Part shown: in pieces, positions 1-7,708 of the stretch
Numbering within the stretch: the first letter of the stretch is position 1
How the letters are laid out: every line of letters starts with the position of its first letter
NCBI GenBank assembly: GCA_026391855.1
Contig: JAPLDE010000018.1
Span: 489 to 56,663, forward strand
From: Bacteroidota bacterium
Lineage (GTDB): Bacteria; Bacteroidota; Bacteroidia; Bacteroidales; CAIXZF01
Direction: 5' to 3'
DNA length: 56,175 nucleotides
Position numbers and translations under genes: made by a program
The notes under the pieces: generated by a model
What the model was told of the DNA's origin: nothing
Seen by the model: only the letters and a program-made list of their open reading frames with translations
The model's database searches: none

Positions 1-1248
1 GTAAAGGAGATACAGCCCGATGGTAAACATTTCGATGAACATGGCCATGTTGGTGTTGGCGGTTCCTGTAACTCCGCTGAAAAGGATCTGGGAAACGGAA
101 AACAGCAGCAGGGCTCCCGTGACCACGTATAGGGAAGGCAGGGTGGCATTGATCAGAGAGGGGTCGGAAGTATAGATGGAGAGGATAAGACGGGGGAAAG
201 AAACCGAGAACAGCACGATGACCAGGATGAGGGCGAAATCCATCCCGATGATCTTCCGGATGATGGGAAGAACGAGGTCTTGCTTTCCGGCACCTATGGC
301 ATTGCTTACCAGGGTGCTGCAGGCGGAACTGAATGCCCAAATAGGCAGCATCAGCACCAGGTATGCCGAGCGGAGGATGTTGGAAACGGCCAGCGACCGC
401 TCTCCCATCTTCTCGATGATCATAAAGAACAGAAACCATCCGGCCAGGGACACAAAATACTGCAGCATAATGAAAACCGACAGGTCCAGTGTCTTTTTCA
501 GTATCACCCAGTTGAGTTTATGGAATCGGAAGATCTGGTATTTCAGCAGGTTGGTCTTTGTCAGGCTGATGAGGACAAAGAAAACGGCCGAGGAAGCTTC
601 GGCGATGACCGATGCCAGGGCTGCTCCGGCGATGCCCATTCGGGGAAAGCCCCAATGCCCGAAGATCAGGGCATAGCCGAAAATAATATTCACGACAGCC
701 ATCAGGGCCGCGCTAAAGCTCAGGTATTTAGTGCGGGATATACCGGTGTAGTAACCCCGGAACAGGGCGTTTGGGAAGGCAAAAAACAGCCCGAATATCC
801 TGTACCTGAGAAACTGCTGGGTAGCTGCATAGATGGCCGGTGAGGCGATCATCACCTTTAACACCGGCGGGGCTGCCAGCCTGATGAGGACAAAAAGCAC
901 CAGGGCCAGGGCAAAAAGAAAGAAAAGGCTGTGGTCGAAGATACGGCCGATATCCCTGTAGTTTTTCTCCCCCTTCCGCCTGGCAATAAGGATCTGTCCG
1001 CCAATGGCGAAGCCGAAACCCAGCATGAAGAGGGAGATGTAGAACAGGCCGGCAATAGCTGAAGCGCCCAGCTCCACCTCCCCCACCCTGCCCAGGAAGG
1101 CCGTATCGATCACATTGATCAGGTTCTGTGCCAGCAGGGTCAGTATGATCGGGTAGGCGATTTTCCAGATCGTCCGGTATGAGGGCAATTCCTTCAAAAT
1201 ATTGTTATAATTGAGGGAAGGTGAAGTTGTCCCAGTCGAGCCCCACAT
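1..1248 (-). CDS. MATE-family multidrug/cation efflux transporter (3' part off the window)
   Basis: The frame is open from about 1248 to the left edge and encodes a hydrophobic protein whose N-terminal part reads KELPSYRTIWKIAYPIILT, followed by NLINVIDTAFLGRVGEVELG, the typical first helices of MATE (MatE/NorM-like) transporters. These inner-membrane proteins export drugs or metabolites using Na+ or H+ gradients. About 400 of the usual 440-460 residues are visible, with repeated hydrophobic segments; the C-terminus is outside the window. The start is uncertain: ATG at 1248 would overlap the upstream omega-amidase gene by 44 nt, while TTG at 1197 begins just after that gene's stop and matches the family N-terminus better. 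It probably belongs to the same minus-strand operon. The substrate cannot be told from sequence. Confidence 0.85.
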   Translation of the reverse strand, partial: MWGSTGTTSPSLNYNNILKELPSYRTIWKIAYPIILTLLAQNLINVIDTAFLGRVGEVELGASAIAGLFYISLFMLGFGFAIGGQILIARRKGEKNYRDIGRIFDHSLFFLFALALVLFVLIRLAAPPVLKVMIASPAIYAATQQFLRYRIFGLFFAFPNALFRGYYTGISRTKYLSFSAALMAVVNIIFGYALIFGHWGFPRMGIAGAALASVIAEASSAVFFVLISLTKTNLLKYQIFRFHKLNWVILKKTLDLSVFIMLQYFVSLAGWFLFFMIIEKMGERSLAVSNILRSAYLVLMLPIWAFSSACSTLVSNAIGAGKQDLVLPIIRKIIGMDFALILVIVLFSVSFPRLILSIYTSDPSLINATLPSLYVVTGALLLFSVSQILFSGVTGTANTNMAMFIEMFTIGLYLLY

Positions 1249-2002
1249 TGAATTTTTCCCTGGCCTCCAGCAATTCGGCAGCGGACAAGTTGAAGGTAAT
1301 GATGCCCTCCTGGTGATCAGGCAGTTCCTGCATCACCTGGCCTTTGCAGTCGATAAGCCTTGTATTTCCTGAATAAGTGAGTCCCTTTCCATCAGTACCG
1401 ATACGGTTTACACCGGCTACATAGCAAATATTCTCCATGGCGCGGGCCGATAGCAGGGTTTTCCAGACCAGGTTTCTTACTTCCGGCCAGTTGGCTACAT
1501 ATAACAGCAGGTCATACTGGTATGTCCCGTTTTTATAGGTGTTTTTGGCCCAGACCGGGAAGCGCATGTCGTAGCAAACCATCGGGCAGATCTTCCATCC
1601 GCAGAGGTCGAAGATCATCTTCTTTTTACCGGCCCTGAACCTCAGGTGTTCATTCTGCATCCGAAAAAGATGCCGTTTGTCGTAGGTTTCATAACTGCCG
1701 TCGGGTCTCATCCAGATCAGGCGGTTATAAAAGTAGCCACCCTCCTTCACGATGAGGCTGCCGGCTACCACACAACCCAGTTCCCGGGCCTTCACACTCA
1801 TCCACAGGCTGGTCGGACCACCGGGGGTCTCGGCTACCTTTTCAGGCTGAACGATAAAACCGGTATTGAACATCTCCGGCAGTAACACCAGTTCCTGTTT
1901 TCCCACCAATGGTGTGAGACAGGCATCGAACCGCAAAAGGTTCTGCCTGACGTCTTCCCAGGCCAGATCAGCCTGTACAAGTGATATTCTCAGATCCTGC
2001 AT
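1205..2002 (-). CDS. Omega-amidase, YafV/Nit2-like nitrilase superfamily
   Basis: A 265-aa carbon-nitrogen hydrolase. The catalytic triad is visible: E43 in LPEMFNTGF, K109 in YDKRHLF and C143 in CYDMRFPVW. These motifs are the YafV/Nit2 versions, which hydrolyse alpha-ketoglutaramate and related omega-amides to the ketoacid plus ammonia in the cytoplasm. The ATG overlaps the end of the upstream aminotransferase gene by 13 nt, so the two are probably translationally coupled. Family knowledge: glutamine-dependent transaminases yield alpha-ketoglutaramate, and a partner omega-amidase removes it, making transamination irreversible. The pairing here supports that role, for example in methionine salvage. 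Other nitrilase substrates cannot be excluded. Confidence 0.88.
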   Translation of the reverse strand: MQDLRISLVQADLAWEDVRQNLLRFDACLTPLVGKQELVLLPEMFNTGFIVQPEKVAETPGGPTSLWMSVKARELGCVVAGSLIVKEGGYFYNRLIWMRPDGSYETYDKRHLFRMQNEHLRFRAGKKKMIFDLCGWKICPMVCYDMRFPVWAKNTYKNGTYQYDLLLYVANWPEVRNLVWKTLLSARAMENICYVAGVNRIGTDGKGLTYSGNTRLIDCKGQVMQELPDHQEGIITFNLSAAELLEAREKFNVGLDWDNFTFPQL

Positions 2003-3147
2003 AATAGTCTGGCTTCTTTTTCCAGGGTCTCATCTTTTTTGGCAAAACAAAAACGAAGCACCTGATAGTCATTTTTTTTATTGTAGAAAGCAGAAACGGG
2101 AATAGCGGCAATTCCGTATTCAGTGATCAGCCATTCAGCCATCTCCGTATCTTTTTTACCGGATATATTCCTGTAGCTAAGTAACTGAAAATAGGTGCCA
2201 TGCGAAGGGATGACCTCAAACCTGGATTTGGCAAGCAGACCGACAAAATGATCCCTTTTTTCCTGGTAGAAATTATGCAGGTTTTGATAGGTTGACTTGT
2301 CTTTCATAAATTCTGCCAGCGCATACTGTATGGGAGTATTGCAGGTGAAAACGATGAACTGGTGAGTTTTCCGGAATTCGGCCATGAGGTTTTCCGGAGC
2401 CAGGACAAAACCCAATTTCCAGCCGGTGGCATGGAAGGTTTTCCCGAAGGATCCCACCACAAAAGAGCGACAGGCCAGCTGGGGATAGCGGCTGACACTC
2501 TCGTGACGGATCCCGTCATAGATCAGGTGCTCGTATACCTCATCACTCAGCACCAGGATGTCGGTATTGTCTGTCAGCCGTATCAGTTCCGCCATATCCG
2601 AAGGTTTCAGCACAGAACCCGTAGGATTATGGGGCGAATTGATAATGATCATCCGGGTATGCGCCGTGATCAGCTTTCTCACCTCCATCCAGTCGATGTG
2701 ATAATCAGGCTGCCTGAGTTCGGCGTACTTGACGATGCCGTTGTTCAGCTTCACCACAGGGCTGTATGAATCATAAGCCGGTTCAAAGATGATCACCTCA
2801 TCGTCATCCTTAACGAAGGCTTCGATAACCGACGACAAGGCCTGGGTCCCGCCTGCAGTGATATTGATTTCCGTTTCAGGGTGATAATCAGCGCTATAAG
2901 CCTCTTTCACTTTGGTGGTGATTATTTCCCTCAGGGGCAATATCCCCTGCATGGGGGCATACTGGTTCATTCCTTTGTTCATGTATTTCTCCACCAGGCC
3001 GATCAGCCCGGGAGATACCTCAAAATCCGGAAATCCCTGTGAAAGATTGATGGCTTTATGATCGGCCGCCATCTTCGACATGACCGCGAAGATAGAAGTA
3101 CCTGTTTTGGGTAGTTTTGAGAGAAAATTTCCCGGGAAAGGCTCCAT
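1990..3147 (-). CDS. PLP-dependent methionine/glutamine aminotransferase, YbdL-like (class I/II)
   Basis: A 385-aa fold-type I aminotransferase. Visible features are INLSQGFPDF near the N-terminus, NQYAPMQGILPLRE, SPHNPTG (around 171-177), the D202/Y205 pair in LSDEVYEHLIYDG and the PLP lysine K236 in SFGKTFHATGWKLGFV. This combination is typical of YbdL/KAT-type enzymes that use methionine, aromatic amino acids or glutamine. It is first in a minus-strand operon with the omega-amidase (13-nt overlap), which suggests the GTK/omega-amidase route: transamination of an alpha-ketoacid such as KMTB with glutamine, then hydrolysis of the alpha-ketoglutaramate formed. A perfect -7 promoter box lies about 35 nt upstream. 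Exact substrate is inferred. Confidence 0.88.
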   Translation of the reverse strand: MEPFPGNFLSKLPKTGTSIFAVMSKMAADHKAINLSQGFPDFEVSPGLIGLVEKYMNKGMNQYAPMQGILPLREIITTKVKEAYSADYHPETEINITAGGTQALSSVIEAFVKDDDEVIIFEPAYDSYSPVVKLNNGIVKYAELRQPDYHIDWMEVRKLITAHTRMIIINSPHNPTGSVLKPSDMAELIRLTDNTDILVLSDEVYEHLIYDGIRHESVSRYPQLACRSFVVGSFGKTFHATGWKLGFVLAPENLMAEFRKTHQFIVFTCNTPIQYALAEFMKDKSTYQNLHNFYQEKRDHFVGLLAKSRFEVIPSHGTYFQLLSYRNISGKKDTEMAEWLITEYGIAAIPVSAFYNKKNDYQVLRFCFAKKDETLEKEARLLCRI

Positions 3148-3180
3148 GTAAGTGTTTGATATAGATGAGTAAAAGGGTTA

Positions 3181-3213
3181 CAAAGATACAAATTGACAAT
3201 TGATAATTGACAA
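3181..3213 (-). promoter_or_regulatory. Bacteroidota-type promoter for the aminotransferase-omega-amidase operon
   Basis: On the minus strand, TATCTTTG at 3188..3181 matches the Bacteroidota -7 consensus TAnnTTTG exactly. A TTG at 3213..3211 lies at roughly the right distance for the -33 element and is part of the AATTGACAATTG repeat. The predicted start site is near 3174, giving a leader of about 27 nt before the ATG at 3147. Confidence 0.55.
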
Positions 3214-3222
3214 TTGACAATT
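3191..3222. repeat. Short A/T-rich degenerate tandem repeat (AATTGACAATTGATAATTGAC type)
   Basis: Three to four copies of an imperfect 10-11-bp unit (AATTGACA / ATTGATA) occur directly upstream of the aminotransferase promoter and overlap its expected -33 region. The unit contains the palindrome CAATTG. The rest of the intergenic stretch from 3148 to 3532 holds the two promoters listed, a degenerate GCAGAG repeat, and otherwise no RNA gene or ORF that I can recognise. Confidence 0.6.
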
Positions 3223-3382
3223 ATTACTTGTTGTTAATTGTGTCCAGTAAATACAACTTTTAACGAGAAGGAAAACTAACCATATTTTTCAGGACAAAAT
3301 TGTACTAACTTATCCCGATTGATGTATAAATTAGTATTGAAATCTTGTCCTTTAGGTAAGATTATCAGTCCAACTACTGATG

Positions 3383-3410
3383 AAACCGCAGAGAGGCAAA
3401 GACGCAGAGA
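3383..3410. repeat. Degenerate GCAGAGACGCAAAGA-type intergenic repeat
   Basis: The sequence has three near-copies of GCAGAGA / GGCAAAGA / CGCAGAGA. I recall similar short degenerate arrays between genes in Bacteroidota genomes, but the function is unknown. It lies in the divergent intergenic region between the aminotransferase and aldolase genes. Confidence 0.45.
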
Positions 3411-3507
3411 AGACTAATCCAGGATGTTGGTTATCAATGAATTAAAAAATATTCTTTTGAGTATGGGCTTTGAAGCAATTTCAACCTATACCTGTCATTT
3501 TATTTTA

Positions 3508-3515
3508 TATTTTTG
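3508..3515 (+). promoter_or_regulatory. Putative -7 box for the aldolase gene
   Basis: TATTTTTG matches TAnnTTTG exactly and lies 18 nt before the ATG at 3533. I see no clear TTTG at the -33 spacing, so this is a weaker call than the other promoters here. Confidence 0.35.
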
Positions 3516-3532
3516 AATGATAATTGCCCGCT

Positions 3533-4375
3533 ATGTATCAATCTCTTCTCGATTCGAACCCTTCGCTTTCCCCTGTTCTCGCTGAAATTACCCGGGTCGG
3601 CCGTTATCTTTGGCACAAAGGATGGGCAGAACGGAATGCAGGCAACATCTCTGTCAGGATCACCGGCATACTGAAAGAAGCGACCTTCGACAGGATCGCC
3701 GCCCCGGAACTCCCCTTGTCAAATCCCTTCCCGGAACTGGCCGGGGAGATCTTCATCATGACCGGTACAGGCAAACGTATGCGGGATATCTATACCGATC
3801 CTTTCAACAATACGCTGATCATCCATATCGAAAAAGGGGGGACCGCTTACAGGGTCATTTCCCATTCCATCGATACCCTGGGTGATCTGCGGCCAACCTC
3901 CGAATTATCCTCTCACCTGAATATTCACCTGTTTCTCAGGAATAACCGGCCAAACAGTAAGGTGGTCGTTCACACGCATCCCGGTGAACTCATTGCCCTG
4001 ACCCATCATCCGGACTTAAAAAATGAAAAGGTCATAAACCAGCTGATCTGGAGCATGCATCCGGAGGCCATAGTGGTGTTGCCAAAGGGCGTTGGCCTGG
4101 TACCTTATACCTTAACCGGCAGTCATAGCCTTGGAGTAGTTACGTTGAAAGCGCTTGAAAATCATGATGTTGTGCTTTGGGAGAAACATGGTTGCCTGGC
4201 TGTGGGCCAGGGGGTGGAGGAGGCGTTTGACCTGATTGATGTAGTAAGCAAATCGGCAGATATATATTTTAAATGCCGGCAGGCGGGATTTGTGCCGGAA
4301 GGATTAACCCCCGAACAACTGGAGCAGTTGAGGAGAGCTTTCGGTGAAGAAGAACCTAAGACTGACGACTGCTGA
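3533..4375 (+). CDS. rhaD: Class II aldolase, rhamnulose-1-phosphate aldolase-like
   Basis: A 280-aa protein of the zinc-dependent class II aldolase/adducin family. The N-terminus (YLWHKGWAERNAGNISVRI), the TGTGKRMRD phosphate-site motif, catalytic E124 in PTSELSSHLN and zinc ligands H147/H149 (HTHPGE) and H219 (WEKHG) match RhaD, which splits L-rhamnulose-1-phosphate to DHAP and lactaldehyde. ATG 3533 was chosen; an upstream TTG at 3524 would add three residues. No rhaA, rhaB, permease or regulator is nearby, so a rhamnose operon is not evident and the substrate could be another deoxysugar phosphate. The last codons and stop run into the downstream repeat, so the C-terminal KTDDC tail is probably repeat-derived. 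Confidence 0.82.
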   Translation: MYQSLLDSNPSLSPVLAEITRVGRYLWHKGWAERNAGNISVRITGILKEATFDRIAAPELPLSNPFPELAGEIFIMTGTGKRMRDIYTDPFNNTLIIHIEKGGTAYRVISHSIDTLGDLRPTSELSSHLNIHLFLRNNRPNSKVVVHTHPGELIALTHHPDLKNEKVINQLIWSMHPEAIVVLPKGVGLVPYTLTGSHSLGVVTLKALENHDVVLWEKHGCLAVGQGVEEAFDLIDVVSKSADIYFKCRQAGFVPEGLTPEQLEQLRRAFGEEEPKTDDC

Positions 4376-4517
4376 CTGCCTGGGAACGTAAACAATTGGA
4401 CACGATGTATCGTGTCCTACAATATTCGGACTGCCAACTGCCAACTGCCGACTGCCCGGGAACGTAAACAATTGGACACGATGTATTGTGTCCCTACAAT
4501 ATTCGGACTGCCAACTG
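4374..4517. repeat. Duplicated 67/68-bp composite repeat with palindromic hairpin and CTGCCAA heptamers
   Basis: Two near-identical copies (4374-4440 and 4450-4517) are separated by 9 bp of the same heptamer sequence. Each copy contains GGGAACGTAAACAATT, then a hairpin GGACACGAT-GT-ATCGTGTCC (4398-4417; second copy 4474-4493 with one C-to-T change in the right arm), then ACAATATTCGGACTGCCAACTG-type sequence. The copies differ at only a few bases. On the opposite strand the second hairpin reads GTAGGGACACAATACATCGT and onward, matching hairpins near 16407 and 56146. The repeat overlaps the aldolase stop codon. Confidence 0.85.
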
Positions 4518-4529
4518 AAAAACACTACC

Positions 4530-5231
4530 ATGTTACAGAAAACACTACTCCATTCATTGTTACTATTCTTTCTTTTTTCTTGCGGTTTGTTTTCGCAGAC
4601 CAGGAGTATCTGGTTAAATGGTTCTCCGCAGCTGATGAATATAAGTTATAATCCCAGTCAGAACGCAGCCGCCAAGGTTGAGGGATCTCCTTTCCTTACG
4701 GACCAGTTTCAGCCGGGTCAGCTTGTCTTCAAGGAAAACAATGAGGTGGTAAAAGACCTGGCTTTCAGGCTGGACCTGGCCACCGGTTTTATGCAGTTTA
4801 TTTTCAGAGGCGATACCTTCGTGATCAGTAATCCCAACAAAATAGCCGAGATCACCTATGGTTCCCGTAGATTTTATTACCTCATCGGGTTCATCGGCAA
4901 AGACAGTCCTTCACCCGGATTCTTCGAATTACTCACTGATGGCAAGGTTCAGCTGATGATGCTCCGCAGGAAAGCACCCTTTAAGGATGAGTATGTGAAA
5001 AGCTATATGGGAGGAGGAGGTTCCGGAAGGTATTATTATAGCTACCAGGAAGATCTTTACCTAAGAAAAGGGGATGACGTACCCAGAAAGCTGGTTAAAC
5101 GAAAACGTGTATTGTTAAAAATGTTGCCCGATAAACAGCCTGAAATAAAGGAATTTATGAAATCAAACCGGTTGAGTGCAAGAAAAATCGCAGATATCAA
5201 AAAAATTATAGACTTTTACAACAGTTTATGA
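4530..5231 (+). CDS. Secreted protein of unknown function
   Basis: A 233-aa protein beginning with a clear signal peptide (MLQKTLLHSLLLFFLFSCGLFSQ). ATG 4530 was chosen because an upstream GTG at 4488 lies inside the repeat and would put 14 unlikely residues before the signal peptide. The mature part has a beta-rich middle (FRLDLATGFMQFIFRGDTFVIS), a glycine patch GGGGSG around residues 165-170 and a basic C-terminus with KRKRVLLKML. I do not recognise a domain with certainty. It probably acts in the periplasm or at the outer membrane. No partner is obvious from context. Confidence 0.7.
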   Translation: MLQKTLLHSLLLFFLFSCGLFSQTRSIWLNGSPQLMNISYNPSQNAAAKVEGSPFLTDQFQPGQLVFKENNEVVKDLAFRLDLATGFMQFIFRGDTFVISNPNKIAEITYGSRRFYYLIGFIGKDSPSPGFFELLTDGKVQLMMLRRKAPFKDEYVKSYMGGGGSGRYYYSYQEDLYLRKGDDVPRKLVKRKRVLLKMLPDKQPEIKEFMKSNRLSARKIADIKKIIDFYNSL

Positions 5232-5296
5232 TTGTTCCCGGTTTCCGGATTTCTGTAGTTTAACCACTGATTTAAATATTTTTACCACATAATATT

Positions 5297-5743
5297 ATGA
5301 AAAATCTTCTACCGGTGGTTTTTCTTTTCATCCTGGTCAGTTGTTTCCGGAGCAGCCCTCCTACCTGTGATGAACTGATCAGGGCGGACACTGAATTTTA
5401 TACAATGTGCAAAGCGAAAGGTTTTCATGACGCCTTCCTTTACTATGCCGATGACAGCGTAATAAAAATAGATAACCATTCTTTTCCGGTCATAGGAAAA
5501 ACAGCCCTGGAAGCCTGGCTGGCAGATGAGGATCCAAAACTTCCGCTGCAATGGAAACCGGTAAAGGCTGAAATCAGTCAGTCGGGGGATTTGGGCTATA
5601 CTTTCGGCTATTGGAAACTGCCGGTCGCCGACACTGTTTATTATGGCAACTATGTGACTGTCTGGAAGAAACAAAAAGATGGTTCCTGGAAATATGTGCT
5701 GGACGGAGGCTCATCCTGCCCAAAACCGGAAATCTCGTTTTAA
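5297..5743 (+). CDS. Lipoprotein with SnoaL/DUF4440 (NTF2-like) fold
   Basis: A 148-aa protein with a lipoprotein signal (LFILVSCFRSS, lipidated Cys around residue 16). The body matches the DUF4440/SnoaL-like NTF2 pattern: an initial helix (ELIRADTEFYTMCKAKGFHDAFLYYADDSVI), a strand with IGKTALEAWL, then GDLGYTFGYWKL and YVTVWKKQKDGSWKYVLDGG. Such domains bind small ligands or act as simple enzymes; the ligand is unknown. It follows the previous secreted protein by 65 nt on the same strand. Confidence 0.75.
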   Translation: MKNLLPVVFLFILVSCFRSSPPTCDELIRADTEFYTMCKAKGFHDAFLYYADDSVIKIDNHSFPVIGKTALEAWLADEDPKLPLQWKPVKAEISQSGDLGYTFGYWKLPVADTVYYGNYVTVWKKQKDGSWKYVLDGGSSCPKPEISF

Positions 5744-5840
5744 TCCTGTTATTCCAACAAATCCCGTATCAGCCTTCACCCAAATACCTTAACTCCTGAA
5801 CACCCGATCACATTCTTATCTCAATAAAAATCAATATCAA

Positions 5841-6941
5841 ATGAAGTATTTATTACGCATTGCCCTCTTCTTCACCCTTCTCTCTGGTGAATATTCCTAT
5901 TCCCAGGTCACCATAACCATGGGTGTTCAAAACGATATCAGCCTGGGCTGGAGCACTTACAACAGTGCGGCCAACACCAATTATCAGAACACCATGCAGT
6001 TTGCTGCTTATTCGCTCCTTGGAGAATATGGTGGAAATAAAAACAGGGTCATTTTCAATTTCAATTTATCGGTTATCCCGGCCGGCAGTATTATTACGAG
6101 TGCCAAACTGAATTTATATGCCATTTCATACAGCAGCCTTAACGGGCATTTCGGGACCAGCAATTCCTCCTTCCTCAAAAAGGTCACCGCTTCATGGAAC
6201 CCGTTAACGGTTACCTGGAATAACTGTCCGGCCACTTCAACTGAAAATATGGTCACTCTGCCCCAAAGTACAAGCAATTTGCAGGATTACACTAATATAA
6301 ACATCACAGGAATCATCAAAGATATCTATGAAAACCCCGGTTCGGGGTATGGCATATTATTAGGACTGATCAATGAGGCTTATGGAAATGGACTGGTGTT
6401 TGGTTCCAGCCATTTTGCCACTGTCTCAAAACGCCCTGTCCTGGAGATCACTTACCAGCCGCCTTATTTCAAACTGGAAGGATATGTGAAATATGCCAAT
6501 ACCCTTCAAACCCCGCTGAACAATGTCCGCCTGATCCTGATGAAAAACGGGAATATCCCTGTTGATACGTTGTTTACCAATACAAGCGGCTATTTTTCCA
6601 CTAATATCGATTCTGACGGTGATTATACCCTGGTTGGAAATTGTCCGCTGCCATGGGGTGGTGTGAATAGCCTGGATGCTATGCTGACCCTCAGGGAATT
6701 CCTGGGACTGGAAGATTTAACAGGGATCTATAAAAAAGCTTGTGACCTGAATATGAGCAGCTATATCAATGCTACCGATGCCATGATGAACCAGGTCAGG
6801 CAATCGGGTCTTTCTTCAGGCTTTCCTGCCGGTGACTGGATCTTTGACAACAACTCATTCACGGTAACCGGTCCCGGTGAAACCACCCTCCAGGTGAAAA
6901 CCCTTTGTACCGGCGACGTGAATGGTTCTTATTCCTTTTAA
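5841..6941 (+). CDS. Secreted DNRLRE-domain protein with dockerin-like motif
   Basis: A 366-aa protein with signal peptide (ALFFTLLSGEYSYSQ). Residues about 24-205 form a DNRLRE-type beta-sandwich (NRVIFNFNLSVIPAGSIITSAKLNLYA, VTWNNCP, RPVLEITYQ). Next is a carboxypeptidase-regulatory-like/CNA-B-like strand region (FKLEGYVKYANTLQTPLNNV), then dockerin-like calcium loops (GVNSLDAMLTLREFLG and DLNMSSYINATDAMMNQVRQ) and a terminal CTGDVNGSYSF. The GDVNGSY motif usually leads into further domains and a T9SS sorting domain, but here the stop follows at once. The gene therefore looks C-terminally shortened, or it is exported without the CTD. Its stop codon overlaps the convergent gene's stop (TTAA shared). 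Confidence 0.78.
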   Translation: MKYLLRIALFFTLLSGEYSYSQVTITMGVQNDISLGWSTYNSAANTNYQNTMQFAAYSLLGEYGGNKNRVIFNFNLSVIPAGSIITSAKLNLYAISYSSLNGHFGTSNSSFLKKVTASWNPLTVTWNNCPATSTENMVTLPQSTSNLQDYTNINITGIIKDIYENPGSGYGILLGLINEAYGNGLVFGSSHFATVSKRPVLEITYQPPYFKLEGYVKYANTLQTPLNNVRLILMKNGNIPVDTLFTNTSGYFSTNIDSDGDYTLVGNCPLPWGGVNSLDAMLTLREFLGLEDLTGIYKKACDLNMSSYINATDAMMNQVRQSGLSSGFPAGDWIFDNNSFTVTGPGETTLQVKTLCTGDVNGSYSF

Positions 6942-7582
6942 CGTTCGAATACTTCCCGGTTCAGACGGTACAAGACCCCTTTGCCGGAAAACTCCATTTT
7001 CAGAATGTTCATGCTGACCAGGTTAACCAGCACATCTTCGGCTATATGGCTTGGAATCCCTGCCAGCAGGCAAAAGCCACCAAAGGTTATCGTTTCATTT
7101 TCCTGAAGGTATTGAAGCAATATTTCCTCCCCGTTGGAGAAAGAAAGGGTGGAATCGATCTGGTTTTTTTCCCTCTCCCAAACCTTTAACAATATCTTAT
7201 TGGCTACCAGGTTCTGGTCTTTCACCCTGATATAAACAACCCAGCTGTCTTCGGTTTCCTGCGCATAATGAGGTCTTTTTTCGCTCGGATGGATGATGAC
7301 CTCCACCACGGTCTTTTTTTTCGTTTCCCATCGCCTGGTCTCAAATTTCACCCTGGGTTTGCAATATTGGCGGGCTGCCACTTCTATCATAAAAATTTCT
7401 TCTTCCGACCGTACACCGGCAATAAAACCGTCATCCTTCACCCCAATCAGTAACCGTCCGCCATCCGTATTGGCAAAGGCAGCCATGGTCCTGGCGATCT
7501 TACGGGCATCAGAAATCTCAAACTTGAAATCCAGCTGTTGGTGCTCGCCTTCCTGAATGAGTTTTAGAATATAGGGATCCAA
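6938..7582 (-). CDS. AlbA_2 (Schlafen-type) putative DNA-binding/ATP-binding protein
   Basis: A 214-aa cytoplasmic protein. Residues 1-130 carry the AlbA_2 pattern: GEHQQLDFKFEISDARKIAR, MAAFANTDGGRLLIGVKDDG, VEVIIHPSEKRPHYA and VYIRVKDQN. The C-terminal part (around 150-214) looks like a winged helix (EETITFGGFCLLAGI ... VLVNLVSMNILKMEF). It starts at a TTG at 7582; no ATG precedes the conserved N-terminus in frame. It is likely a transcriptional regulator. It overlaps the convergent DNRLRE gene by 4 nt. A second, truncated member of this superfamily lies at 35329-36261. Confidence 0.8.
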   Translation of the reverse strand: MDPYILKLIQEGEHQQLDFKFEISDARKIARTMAAFANTDGGRLLIGVKDDGFIAGVRSEEEIFMIEVAARQYCKPRVKFETRRWETKKKTVVEVIIHPSEKRPHYAQETEDSWVVYIRVKDQNLVANKILLKVWEREKNQIDSTLSFSNGEEILLQYLQENETITFGGFCLLAGIPSHIAEDVLVNLVSMNILKMEFSGKGVLYRLNREVFER

Positions 7583-7597
7583 TTTGAAAAGTTAACG

Positions 7598-7639
7598 GGT
7601 TACGAAGTTATGAGGTTACGAAGTTACGAGGTTATGAAG
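7598..7639. repeat. Degenerate GGTTACGAAGTTA tandem repeat
   Basis: About five imperfect copies of an 8-9-bp unit (GGTTACGAA / GTTATGAG / GTTACGAG) lie between the AlbA_2 gene and the metallopeptidase. The copies are close but not identical. No promoter of the strict consensus is visible within it; a weak TACTTTCG is found at 7656-7663 before the next gene. Confidence 0.6.
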
Positions 7640-7708
7640 ATATGGAAGGAAATTGTACTTTCGTAAGCGTGAAAACCACTTATTCATTTATCTTCAATAC
7701 CCGTTCTT

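Noticed and set aside
176..843. Plus-strand open frames opposite the MATE gene
   Set aside because: They are shadows of the minus-strand transporter, which shows family motifs throughout.
4488..4529. Longer start (GTG 4488) for the secreted protein
   Set aside because: It lies inside the hairpin repeat and would place residues in front of a complete signal peptide.
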